Source: Acidobacteriota bacterium (GTDB taxonomy: Bacteria > Acidobacteriota > Terriglobia > 20CM-2-55-15). From it: 60,739 nucleotides of DNA. Made by a program: the position numbers and the translations under genes. Under the pieces are notes generated by a model, which saw only the letters and a program-made list of their open reading frames with translations, had not been told where the DNA came from and did not search any database. The stretch is from NCBI GenBank assembly GCA_003223875.1, contig QHWY01000234.1, positions 1-60,739 on the forward strand. Direction: 5' to 3'. Shown here piece after piece: positions 53,538 through 60,739 of this stretch. Numbering within the stretch: position 1 is the stretch's first letter; each line of letters opens with the position of its first letter.

Positions 53538-53703
53538 GCCCTCCTAAGTTAGGAGGGCAAAACATTGCGCGATGCGAAGCGTCGCGCAATGCGGGTGGTT
53601 CCCTTTTGGAACCACCCCGTCTTCGCTCACTTCGTTTGAGGCTTCGCCCTATCGGGCTCGCGCTTCGCGGTTCGCGAAGCCACCCCTCCTAACTCAGGAG
53701 GGG
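53538..53703. repeat. Composite repeat block between sucA and the second TonB receptor
   Basis: It consists of a 19-bp palindrome (53539-53557), a hairpin with arms GGTGGTTCCC and GGAACCACC, one 34-bp unit (53636-53669) and a second palindrome CCCCTCCTAACTCAGGAGGGG (53683-53703). It fills most of the 205-bp gap between divergent genes, and its last palindrome sits 18 bp before ATG 53722. Confidence 0.88.
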
Positions 53704-53721
53704 AGTTGTATACTCACCGCT

Positions 53722-56700
53722 ATGACGAGACGAATATTTAGCGGGTTGGTGATGGCGGTTGTGGTCGCGCATGCTCAAGTAACCGCGACGATTTCAGGAA
53801 AAGTGGAAGATGCGTCGGGGGCCGCAGTCGGGGGAGCAATCGTCGCTATTAAGAATCTCGAGACCGGCGCGACACGCACGGTCATGACCGATGATATGGG
53901 CAATTACCGGGTCCTCTCGCTCGCTGTTGGTTCGCACGACGTCCGCACAGAGAAACCGGGGTTCCGCGCTGCCGTGCGTACCGGAATCAATCTCGCAGTT
54001 GGTCAAGAGGCCGTCGTCAATCTGAAGCTCGATGTCGGTGAACTCGCTCAAGAGGTGACGGTCTCTTCGGAGACTCCACTCGTTGATACGACCACCGCGT
54101 CTGTGGCAGGACTCGTCGCCGAACGTGAAATCAAAGACCTGCCGCTCAACGGCCGAAGCTTTGACAATCTGATCACGCTCAATCCCGGAGCGATCAATTA
54201 CACCTACAAGAGTCCCGGCACCGTCACGAGCCAGGGCAATACGTTTTCTGTGGCCGGACGGCGGCCTTTGGAGAATCTGTTCCTCATGAATGGTGTCGAG
54301 TACACCGGGTCGAGCCAGCTTTCGATCACTCCCGGCGGCGTCAGCGGAAATCTGTTGGGAATCGACGCCGTTCGCGAATTCAACGTCCTAACCGGTACGT
54401 ACTCCGCCGAATACGGAAAGCGCGCTGGCGCCCAAGTGACCGTCGTCACGCAGTCCGGAACAAACCAATTCCATGGATCTGTTTTCGAATTTCTCCGGAA
54501 TAGCGCGCTTGATGCGCGGAATTTTTTCGATCAGGGCGCGGTTGCTCCATTCCGCAGAAATCAATTCGGCGCCAGCGCGGGTGGGCCCGTTAAGAAAGAT
54601 CGTGTGTTCTTTTTCGGCAACTACGAAGGATTCCGGCATCGCTTAGGAATCAGCAACGTGTCGGTTGTTCCCGACCAGGAAGCGCGGCAAGGTCGGCTGC
54701 CCAATCCTTCAACGGGAGCGTATGCCCCCGTGGCAAATCCGAGGCCGGAGATGTTGAATTTTATGCCGCTGTGGCCTCAGCCGAACGGACCGGACATTAT
54801 GGTACCGGCGACGGCGCCCGGAACAGGACTGGTGCCGAGCGGCACAGCGTACTCGTACAATACTCCGAAGCAATCCATTAACGAAAATTTCGGTACTGCT
54901 AAGGGGGACTACATACCGCGCGATCAGGACTCGCTTTCGATTTCTTACACCATCGATGACGGCAACAATCTCTCGCCGCTTGCCGATCCACTTTTCGGTA
55001 ATTACATCACTCTACGCTCACACGTTGGCAGTATTCGGGAAACACATATCTTCTCTCCGCGCGTTTTGAATACCTTCAGCTTCGGCTTCTCGCGCGCAGG
55101 GTTCGCTCTCGATTCGTTTGCATTTGCGACGTATCCGCCGAGTCTTTCATTTGTGTCCGGACAAGGACCGGGCGGAATCGTCATCGGCGGTGGTACAACA
55201 ACTACCGGAGCGGCCGCAATCACCTCGCCCGGTCCGAACAATGCCGCGGGCGCGCAGAATCATAGAAGTCTTTTCACGTTTACCGACGGCCTGCAGATCA
55301 GCCGCGGAACCCATCAAATCAGCGTGGGAGCATGGTTCCAGAAAATGCAGGACAACGAAAACACGGCTTCGCGCAGGTTGGGTGTGGCGAACTTTGCAAG
55401 CTTGACGACATTCCTTCAGGGCACGACCACAACCTTCCAAGTTGTGCCTAAACCGACCGAGCTGGCTTTCCGGAGTTGGTTCGGAGCATGGTATGCGGAA
55501 GATTCAATGAAGCTCCGGCGCAACCTCACCATTCGAGCGGGTATTCGCCACGAGTTCACAAACGGCTGGAATGAGAAATTTGGCCGCGCTGCCAATTACG
55601 TAACCGATACAAATGGTGTTTTGGGGACCGATCCTCGCATTGGGACCTCTGCATTCACGAAGAACAATGCAAAGTGGTTGTTCGGCCCGCGAGTCGCACT
55701 CGCCTGGGATCCTTTTGCGACAGGCAAGACTGCGGTCCGTGCAGGATTCGGCCTCTACTACACATTGATCGACAATCTTGCTTTCTTGTTGAACTCGCTT
55801 CCTCCATACAACGGCTCGGTCACGTTCGCCGGCGCATTGTCGAGTTTTCTGCCCATCACGCCCGGTGTACAGCCGCCGGCTGCCTGCGGACCAAACGTGC
55901 CGGCGCCTTGTAGCACTTTCGCCCCCCAAGGAATCGAAGCTACGGCAAAAACGCCGACTACTAATGAGTGGAATTTGACGGTCGAACAGCAAGTCGGCTC
56001 GAATATGGCGTTGCGTATCGGTTATGTAGGTTCGTTCGGGTATCACGGATTGCTCAGCATCGATCCGAACACGATCCCGCCGCAGATTTGCTCGAATGCG
56101 AGCGGCTGCGTTGTCGACGCTACCGGTGCCACAAGGGTGCCCCAAGGTACGAAATTCATCCCTCTGCTTTCGACACCTCCGCCGCCGGCGAGTTCGGCGC
56201 GTCCGAATCCTTATTTGGGTGCTGGATTCTTCTGGTTTACCGCAGGCAACAGCAGCTACAACGCCCTGCAAGTCGAGATGATGCGGCGTCTCAGCCGGAG
56301 GCTGCAATTCCGCGGGAATTACACCTGGGCGAAGAATCTCGATATGAACTCCGCCCTGACGATCGCACAAGCTCAAAACCAACCGCAAATGGTGATGGAT
56401 CGCAATGATCTACGCAGGGACTGGGGACCGTCTGCATTAACACCGACAAGCCAGGCCAGCATCTCTGCGCATTATGAACTTCCATTCAATGAGGCCGGCG
56501 CCGCCGGTAAGCTGGTTGGAGGCTGGCAACTGAACGGCATCGTCACACTGTTGAGCGGCTTTCCTTTTACTCCGCAGATTGGCGCGAACCGGTCCGGCGA
56601 TGGAAACACTAGAAACCCTGACCGGCCGGATGTGAACTCGTCGTTCACCGGATCCGTGGTGACGAGAAAACAGACACAATGGTTCAATCCTGCTGCTTAT

Positions 56701-56982
56701 TCTCTGCCGATTGTTCGGACGTGGGGAAATCTTGGCCGAGGAACGCTGCGCGGTCCGGGCCTCCAAACCGTAGATCTTTCGTTGATAAAGAATACGCCGC
56801 TGGCCGAGCGCGTGGCTTTACAGTTTCGAGCGGAATTCTTCAATGCCTTGAACCACACGAACTTCGGACCGCCAAATCCGATCCTGTTCGCGGGAACATC
56901 CATCAGTCCTTCGGCGGGATTGATTACCACCACAGCGACGACATCGAGGCAGATTCAACTGGGATTGAAGGTGATTTATTAA
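53722..56982 (+). CDS. TonB-dependent receptor with carboxypeptidase-regulatory-like N-terminal domain (Oar-like)
   Basis: 1086 residues from ATG 53722 (MTRRIFSGLVMAVVVAHAQ, signal). Residues about 20-105 are the regulatory-like domain (ISGKVEDASGAAVGGAIVAI). The plug has 'LPLNGRSFDNLITLNPGAIN', TVVTQSGTNQFHGSVFEFL and NQFGASAGGPVKKDRVFFF. The barrel ends with IQLGLKVIY. Motif order is the same as in the receptor at 40754-44158 though the sequences are clearly different. Upstream DNA is repeat-derived, with GGAGGGG 14 bp before the ATG. It ends 12 bp before a palindromic repeat. Ligand unknown. Confidence 0.9.
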   Translation: MTRRIFSGLVMAVVVAHAQVTATISGKVEDASGAAVGGAIVAIKNLETGATRTVMTDDMGNYRVLSLAVGSHDVRTEKPGFRAAVRTGINLAVGQEAVVNLKLDVGELAQEVTVSSETPLVDTTTASVAGLVAEREIKDLPLNGRSFDNLITLNPGAINYTYKSPGTVTSQGNTFSVAGRRPLENLFLMNGVEYTGSSQLSITPGGVSGNLLGIDAVREFNVLTGTYSAEYGKRAGAQVTVVTQSGTNQFHGSVFEFLRNSALDARNFFDQGAVAPFRRNQFGASAGGPVKKDRVFFFGNYEGFRHRLGISNVSVVPDQEARQGRLPNPSTGAYAPVANPRPEMLNFMPLWPQPNGPDIMVPATAPGTGLVPSGTAYSYNTPKQSINENFGTAKGDYIPRDQDSLSISYTIDDGNNLSPLADPLFGNYITLRSHVGSIRETHIFSPRVLNTFSFGFSRAGFALDSFAFATYPPSLSFVSGQGPGGIVIGGGTTTTGAAAITSPGPNNAAGAQNHRSLFTFTDGLQISRGTHQISVGAWFQKMQDNENTASRRLGVANFASLTTFLQGTTTTFQVVPKPTELAFRSWFGAWYAEDSMKLRRNLTIRAGIRHEFTNGWNEKFGRAANYVTDTNGVLGTDPRIGTSAFTKNNAKWLFGPRVALAWDPFATGKTAVRAGFGLYYTLIDNLAFLLNSLPPYNGSVTFAGALSSFLPITPGVQPPAACGPNVPAPCSTFAPQGIEATAKTPTTNEWNLTVEQQVGSNMALRIGYVGSFGYHGLLSIDPNTIPPQICSNASGCVVDATGATRVPQGTKFIPLLSTPPPPASSARPNPYLGAGFFWFTAGNSSYNALQVEMMRRLSRRLQFRGNYTWAKNLDMNSALTIAQAQNQPQMVMDRNDLRRDWGPSALTPTSQASISAHYELPFNEAGAAGKLVGGWQLNGIVTLLSGFPFTPQIGANRSGDGNTRNPDRPDVNSSFTGSVVTRKQTQWFNPAAYSLPIVRTWGNLGRGTLRGPGLQTVDLSLIKNTPLAERVALQFRAEFFNALNHTNFGPPNPILFAGTSISPSAGLITTTATTSRQIQLGLKVIY

Positions 56983-57001
56983 CTGTGGCTACAACTCTCC
57001 T

Positions 57002-57127
57002 CCTAAGTTAGGCTTTGCACAAAAAATACATCGCGGGCGCTCATACAGCGCCCCTACAGTTGCGCACCCCAAGCTGTAGGGGCGGTCTATGACCGCCCAG
57101 GATTTTTTGTGCAAAGCCCCTAAGTTA
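57002..57127. mobile_element. 108-bp MITE, copy 2, with perfect 9-bp flanking repeats
   Basis: The element 57011-57118 has ends GGCTTTGCACAAAAAAT and ATTTTTTGTGCAAAGCC. The flanks at 57002-57010 and 57119-57127 are both CCTAAGTTA, the middle of a palindrome, so the target was a CCTCCTAAGTTAGGAGG site. It is the inverse of 27445-27552. Confidence 0.92.
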
Positions 57128-57266
57128 GGAGGGGCGCCCGAGCGAAAGCGAGGGCGGGGTGGTTCCCTTGAGAACCACCCCGCCTGCTCGGACTTCTTTT
57201 GAGGCTTCGCCCTATCGGGCTCGCGCTTCGCGGTCCTCGCAGGCACCGCTCCTAACTTAGGAGGGG
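57119..57266. repeat. Composite repeat block before the priA stop
   Basis: It contains the rest of the palindrome, a GGGGTGGTTCCC/GAACCACCCC hairpin, a 34-bp unit (57199-57232) and a second palindrome CTCCTAACTTAGGAG (57249-57263). The order matches 53538-53703. A half hairpin CCGCTACAG (57272-57280) follows and supplies the priA stop. Confidence 0.85.
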
Positions 57267-57274
57267 AGTTGCCG

Positions 57275-59362
57275 CTACAGCAGCGAAACTGGGTCGACGT
57301 CGATAAACACGCGGGTGGCCCCAAGCTTCCGATCTTCAATGTATTCTCGTAACCGGCCGAGCAACTGATGAAGGGTGGAGCGCGAAGCCGATTTGATCAG
57401 CAGTTGGTGCCGGTGCATACGTTTGATCCGCTCCAGCGGAGCCGGGGCGGGACCGAGAATCCGTATGGCATTGGACCGCAGGGAGTCCAGATATTCACCG
57501 ATTTCGCGGGCCGTATTTCCGGCGCGTACTGCATCGCGATCCGCAACCATAATTCCGGCGAGCGCGGTGAACGGCGGATAAAACATCGCCTTGCGATATC
57601 GCGACTCGCGCGCATAAAAATCTTCGAAACGCTGCGTGATCGCCAATTGAAATGTGTAGTGATCGGGGAAATAGCTCTGGATCACAACTTCGCCGGGACG
57701 GTCTCCACGGCCTGAACGGCCCGCCACTTGGGTCAGTAGCTGAAATGTTCGCTCGGCCGCGCGAAAATCGGGTAGCGCGAGAGGAGCATCTGCGCCAATA
57801 ACACCAACCAAGGTGACACGCGGAAAGTCGTGCCCCTTTGCGATCATCTGCGTTCCCGCAAGAATATCGATGTCACCGGCACGAAATCCGCCCAGGACGC
57901 GCTCGTAATCGCGAATGTGCCTCATCGCGTCGCGATCGATGCGACCGATGCGAGCGTCCGGGAATTGATGTTTCAGCTCAGCCTCCAGCCGCTCGGTTCC
58001 TTCTCCGACGTAATGAATGTATTCGCTATCGCACTCCGGACATCGCGCGGGCGGGCGACGGGCCAGACCGCAATAATGACACAACAGCTTCTCGATCGAG
58101 CGGTGATACGTCATCGCGACGCTGCACGAGTTGCACTGAAAGGTGAAACCACAATGACGGCACAACAGGAAGGCGGCGTAGCCTCGACGGTTGAGAAGAA
58201 TCATCGTCTGCTCGCCGCGTTCCAGGCGCGCGCTGACCGCTTGAAGCAATCGGCGCGAAAGGACCACCTGCTTGCCTTCGGCAGCATATTCTTCGCGCAT
58301 GTTTACGATCTCGACGACCGGCAAGGGACGGCCTTCCACGCGCGTCGTCAGCATCAGGTAGTCATATTTGTGGGATTCGGCATTATGGAAAGATTCCATC
58401 GAAGGAGTTGCTGAGCCCAGAACGACGGCGGCGCCAGCAAGCTTCGCGCGCATGACCGCAGTATCACGCGCGTGATACCGGGGCACTTCCTCTTGTTTGT
58501 AGCTGGTCTCGTGCTCCTCATCGACGACGATGAGAGCGAGGTTTTCGAGGGGAGCAAATACGGCCGACCGCGTACCGATCACGATCGGCACCTCGCCACG
58601 GTAAATCCGCAGCCACTCATCGATGCGCTGCCGCTTGGTGAGCGAACTGTGGAGGATGGCGGTTTGATTCGGGAAGCGTTCGGCAAAACGATCGGTGAGC
58701 TGAGGTGTGAGACCGATTTCGGGGACGAGGATCAGCGCGGTCTTGCCGGCATGGAGGCAATGCTCGACAGCTTGCATGTAGACTTCAGTCTTGCCGCTGC
58801 CGGTGATGCCGTGGAGGAGAACGGGGTGAAAGCCGTGGGAGCAGGTGATTCTTGATAGCGCGTTGGTCTGATCGGCTGTAAGCGCGAATTCCCCTCCTCC
58901 GAGAGGAGGGCGCGAAGCGCGAGCCCGACAGGGCGAAGCCTCGAGAGAATGCTGGCGAAACGTTTCGGCCGAACTGACCACCCCGGCGCGACAGCCCGCT
59001 GGCTGTCGCGCCACCCCTCCTCTGCGAGGAGGGGAATGCTTCACTCCATCCACATGCTTCGCGCTGATCCCCGGTGGGAGCGCAGCCTTTAGCACCTCCC
59101 CGATCGGCGTAACGTAGTAGTTCGCAATCCAACGGCAAAGGCGGAAGATGTCCGAGCGAACCAACGGAATCGTATCGAGAACACTGCCGATCTCATGTAC
59201 CTCCAGATCTGCCGGCGCGTCTTTCCTGAAGCCGATCACAAACCCTTCCACCTCGCGCTTCCGGAATGGGACAACGACGCGGCAGCCGGGTTCTACATGT
59301 TGGTTGAGTCTGTAAACAAACGTCCGCGCAAGCGGCAGGCACACCGCGACGTCGGCGTACAT
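57275..59362 (-). CDS. priA: Primosomal protein N' (PriA helicase) with a repeat-derived insert
   Basis: 695 residues. The N-terminal 3'-end-binding domain has 'CRWIANYYVTPIGEVLKAAL'. The helicase core begins near residue 160: LTADQTNALSRI, Walker A HGITGSGKTEVYM, LILVPEIGLTPQ, Walker B 'LALIVVDEEHETSYKQEE' and LGSATPSMES. The zinc site is CRHCGFTFQCNSC ... CHYCGLARRPPARCPEC. Residues about 108-159 (including QPAGCRAGVVSSAETF and [14 protein letters not shown]) are coded by a repeat block, not by PriA sequence, and the winged-helix domain normally found here is not visible. Restarts stalled replication forks. Confidence 0.93.
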   Translation of the reverse strand: MYADVAVCLPLARTFVYRLNQHVEPGCRVVVPFRKREVEGFVIGFRKDAPADLEVHEIGSVLDTIPLVRSDIFRLCRWIANYYVTPIGEVLKAALPPGISAKHVDGVKHSPPRRGGVARQPAGCRAGVVSSAETFRQHSLEASPCRARASRPPLGGGEFALTADQTNALSRITCSHGFHPVLLHGITGSGKTEVYMQAVEHCLHAGKTALILVPEIGLTPQLTDRFAERFPNQTAILHSSLTKRQRIDEWLRIYRGEVPIVIGTRSAVFAPLENLALIVVDEEHETSYKQEEVPRYHARDTAVMRAKLAGAAVVLGSATPSMESFHNAESHKYDYLMLTTRVEGRPLPVVEIVNMREEYAAEGKQVVLSRRLLQAVSARLERGEQTMILLNRRGYAAFLLCRHCGFTFQCNSCSVAMTYHRSIEKLLCHYCGLARRPPARCPECDSEYIHYVGEGTERLEAELKHQFPDARIGRIDRDAMRHIRDYERVLGGFRAGDIDILAGTQMIAKGHDFPRVTLVGVIGADAPLALPDFRAAERTFQLLTQVAGRSGRGDRPGEVVIQSYFPDHYTFQLAITQRFEDFYARESRYRKAMFYPPFTALAGIMVADRDAVRAGNTAREIGEYLDSLRSNAIRILGPAPAPLERIKRMHRHQLLIKSASRSTLHQLLGRLREYIEDRKLGATRVFIDVDPVSLL
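58886..59039. repeat. 154-bp repeat block inside priA
   Basis: Bounded by GAATTCCCCTCCTCCGAG and CTGCGAGGAGGGGAATGC. It contains an inverted 34-bp unit (58911-58944) and the CCGAACTGACC...AGCCCGCTGGCTG module also found after dedA (9350-9434). It keeps the priA reading frame open. Confidence 0.88.
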
Positions 59363-59368
59363 ACTTGA

Positions 59369-60076
59369 TTAGGAACGGAGGCGGAACAGTTCGGCGCGAA
59401 TCTCTTTCATGTCTTCCCAGACTTCGCGCTTCTTTTCGGGGGATCGCAGCAAATAGGCGGGATGGAATGTCGCGATGACACGCATCCCATCCATATCGAA
59501 AAATTTTCCTCGCAGCCTGGAAATCGGCGCCGCTGTTTGGAGCACTGTCTGGGCTGCAAAAGTCCCCAGACAACACACGATCTTCGGACGAATGGCCGTG
59601 AGCTGCTTCCGCAGGAATGGATTGCACGATGCCACTTCGTCAGGCTCGGGGTTACGATTTTCCGGCGGCCGGCATTTCAAAACGTTGCAGATGTAGACAT
59701 CCTCGCGCTTGAGGTTGATCGATTCGATAATCTTGGTGAGTAGCTGCCCTGCGCGGCCCACGAAGGGTAAACCCTGCTGGTCTTCGTCGTAACCGGGAGC
59801 TTCGCCGACGAACACGAGTTCAGCGTGCGGGTTGCCGGAGCCGAAGACGATGTTGGTGCGGCGCGGAGCAAGCTTGCATCGCTGACAGTCGCCGATTTCG
59901 CCGCGGATGGCGTCCAACTGTAGGGGCGCTCTATGAGCGCCCGGGCGGTCATCACTTGAGGCTGCGCGCTGTCGCGCTTGCGCTTCGCCGACCGCCCCTA
60001 CAGTCTGAACGTCAAGCGTATCCACACCAATATCTCTGAAGAATTCCAGTTGGGCAGCTATTTCGTTAGAGTTCAT
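59369..60076 (-). CDS. Family 4 uracil-DNA glycosylase with a repeat-derived linker
   Basis: 235 residues, starting ATG 60076 (ATGA overlap with coaBC). N-terminal helix MNSNEIAAQLEFFRDIGVDT. The catalytic domain has the 4Fe-4S cysteines (CQRCKLAPRR; CNVLKCRPPENRNP; CCLGTFAAQT), the uracil pocket GEAPGYDEDQQGLPFVGRAG and the C-terminal HPAYLLRSPEKKREVW. Residues about 25-53 (AVGEAQARQRAASSDDRP, HRAPLQ) are coded by an inserted repeat at 59918-60003 that links the helix to the catalytic domain. Removes uracil from DNA. priA is the next gene, 6 bp away. Confidence 0.92.
   Translation of the reverse strand: MNSNEIAAQLEFFRDIGVDTLDVQTVGAVGEAQARQRAASSDDRPGAHRAPLQLDAIRGEIGDCQRCKLAPRRTNIVFGSGNPHAELVFVGEAPGYDEDQQGLPFVGRAGQLLTKIIESINLKREDVYICNVLKCRPPENRNPEPDEVASCNPFLRKQLTAIRPKIVCCLGTFAAQTVLQTAAPISRLRGKFFDMDGMRVIATFHPAYLLRSPEKKREVWEDMKEIRAELFRLRS
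59918..60003. repeat. Nested repeat inside the uracil-DNA glycosylase gene
   Basis: An outer hairpin unit begins CTGTAGGGGCGCTCTATGAG and ends CCGACCGCCCCTACAG. A 34-bp-unit variant (59956-59989) is set inside it. The whole 86-bp insert leaves the reading frame open and reads through in the gene's linker. Confidence 0.88.
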
Positions 60077-60739
60077 TTCAGCAATTGCACCACGCGATCA
60101 AGAATTTTGTCGGCCATGACGTGTTTCGTCACGATCGGAATTTCCTCGGTCTGGCCGGAAGCATCAATGATTATCGCGTGATTCATATCGCTATCGAAGG
60201 CCGAATCAGGACCACTTGCAGGATTAACAACGATGAGATCCAAATTTTTGCCCTTTAATTTTTCCAACCCATTTTGGATGTGATTTTCCGTCTCGGCAGC
60301 GAAACCAACGAGGATCTTGCCGTTTTTAGAGCTCCCAAGCTCCTTTAGGATGTCCACCGTGGGTTCGAGTTCGAGCATGAGATCTACCGTCTTCTTTTTG
60401 ATTTTTTGAGCGGCTACCGACTTTGGCCGGTAATCTAGCGGTGCCGCGGCTTTGATGACGACATCAGCATCGGCTGCATGATCTATTACGGCGCGACGCA
60501 TCTCCTCAGTCGTGCGTACATGAATAGCGTTGGGAAACTGAAGTTCGGTCGGACCGGAAACCAGTGTGACCTGCGCTCCGCGTCTTCGAGCCGCTTCCGC
60601 CAGTGCATAACCCATTTTTCCGGACGAGCGGTTGCTGATATAGCGGACTGGATCGATATCTTCGACGGTGGGACCGGCAGTCACTAAGATCTTGCGTCCT
60701 TCCAGATCCCGGCGCCGGCTCAGTATGGCCATCACCGTT
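60073..60739 (-). CDS. coaBC: Phosphopantothenate-cysteine ligase part of CoaBC (cut by window edge)
   Basis: About 220 residues of the C-terminal (CoaB) half of the bifunctional enzyme. Visible: 'GRKILVTAGPTVEDIDPVRY', ISNRSSGKMGYALAEAARRR, 'ADADVVIKAAAPLDYRP', VGFAAETENHI, 'KNLDLIVVNPASGPDSAFDS' and ending KILDRVVQLLK. The frame is open to the edge, so the CoaC decarboxylase half and the true start are outside. CoaBC makes 4'-phosphopantetheine for coenzyme A. Its stop overlaps the start of the glycosylase gene (ATGA). Confidence 0.92.
   Translation of the reverse strand, partial: TVMAILSRRRDLEGRKILVTAGPTVEDIDPVRYISNRSSGKMGYALAEAARRRGAQVTLVSGPTELQFPNAIHVRTTEEMRRAVIDHAADADVVIKAAAPLDYRPKSVAAQKIKKKTVDLMLELEPTVDILKELGSSKNGKILVGFAAETENHIQNGLEKLKGKNLDLIVVNPASGPDSAFDSDMNHAIIIDASGQTEEIPIVTKHVMADKILDRVVQLLK

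Overview
The window looks like a piece of an Acidobacteriota chromosome, probably an uncultivated soil lineage. This is inferred from gene content: two very large TonB-dependent receptors that start with a carboxypeptidase-regulatory-like domain, a DUF6152 protein, a choice-of-anchor P/post-COAP protein, a reaction-centre-type dihaem cytochrome c, and many copies of a secreted family built around 'DGKPDLSG(I/L)W' and 'DPKxYxxPWTV'. No rRNA, tRNA, phage, plasmid origin or CRISPR array was found.

Layout. 1-1000: the end of a secreted paralogue, a Phd-type antitoxin with a decayed toxin, a kinase scrap and a coiled-coil protein. 1.1-3.9 kb: two-subunit molybdenum hydroxylase. 4.1-8.5 kb: MoxR ATPase, DUF58 and transglutaminase genes. 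8.7-13.1 kb: DedA, YfiT/DinB, a nucleoside transporter with an inserted membrane block, a secreted protein and YwbE. 13.2-16.7 kb: spermidine-synthase-like membrane protein, DUF2306 and a secreted paralogue. 17.2-21.6 kb: PafA-like phosphatase, GNAT, ilvE and an MFS transporter. 21.6-24.7 kb: 3-methyladenine glycosylase, a secreted protein with a 62-residue partner and its terminator, and a DSD1-type PLP enzyme. 24.7-31 kb: cytochrome c, a frameshifted paralogue, DUF6152, and two related secreted proteins, one fused to a metallo-beta-lactamase fold. 30.9-33.8 kb: PEGA-like and TonB-C-terminal proteins and a coiled-coil protein. 35-40.5 kb: post-COAP protein and a minor-pilin operon. 40.7-46.3 kb: TonB receptor with two divergent secreted paralogues. 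46.5-47 kb: a 41-bp tandem array. 47-60.7 kb: FN3 protein, HAD phosphatase, ctlX, sucB-sucA, a second TonB receptor, priA, uracil-DNA glycosylase and coaBC.

The most unusual feature is a set of short palindromic repeats. A 108-bp element occurs twice (27445-27552 and, inverted, 57011-57118) with about three mismatches. Each copy is flanked by a different perfect 9-bp direct repeat, and both sit inside another palindromic repeat, so this is a MITE that appears to target palindromes. Other modules (a 34-bp GC-rich unit, a CTGTAGCGGCGGTC hairpin and a CCTCCTAA/TTAGGAGG palindrome) fill gaps between genes and supply stop codons and Shine-Dalgarno sites. They also lie in frame inside three housekeeping genes (sucB, priA, uracil-DNA glycosylase), always between domains. 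This resembles the in-frame palindromic elements known from Rickettsia.

A second unexplained structure is the array of about twelve 41-bp units, each with a dyad-symmetric core, directly upstream of the FN3-domain gene.
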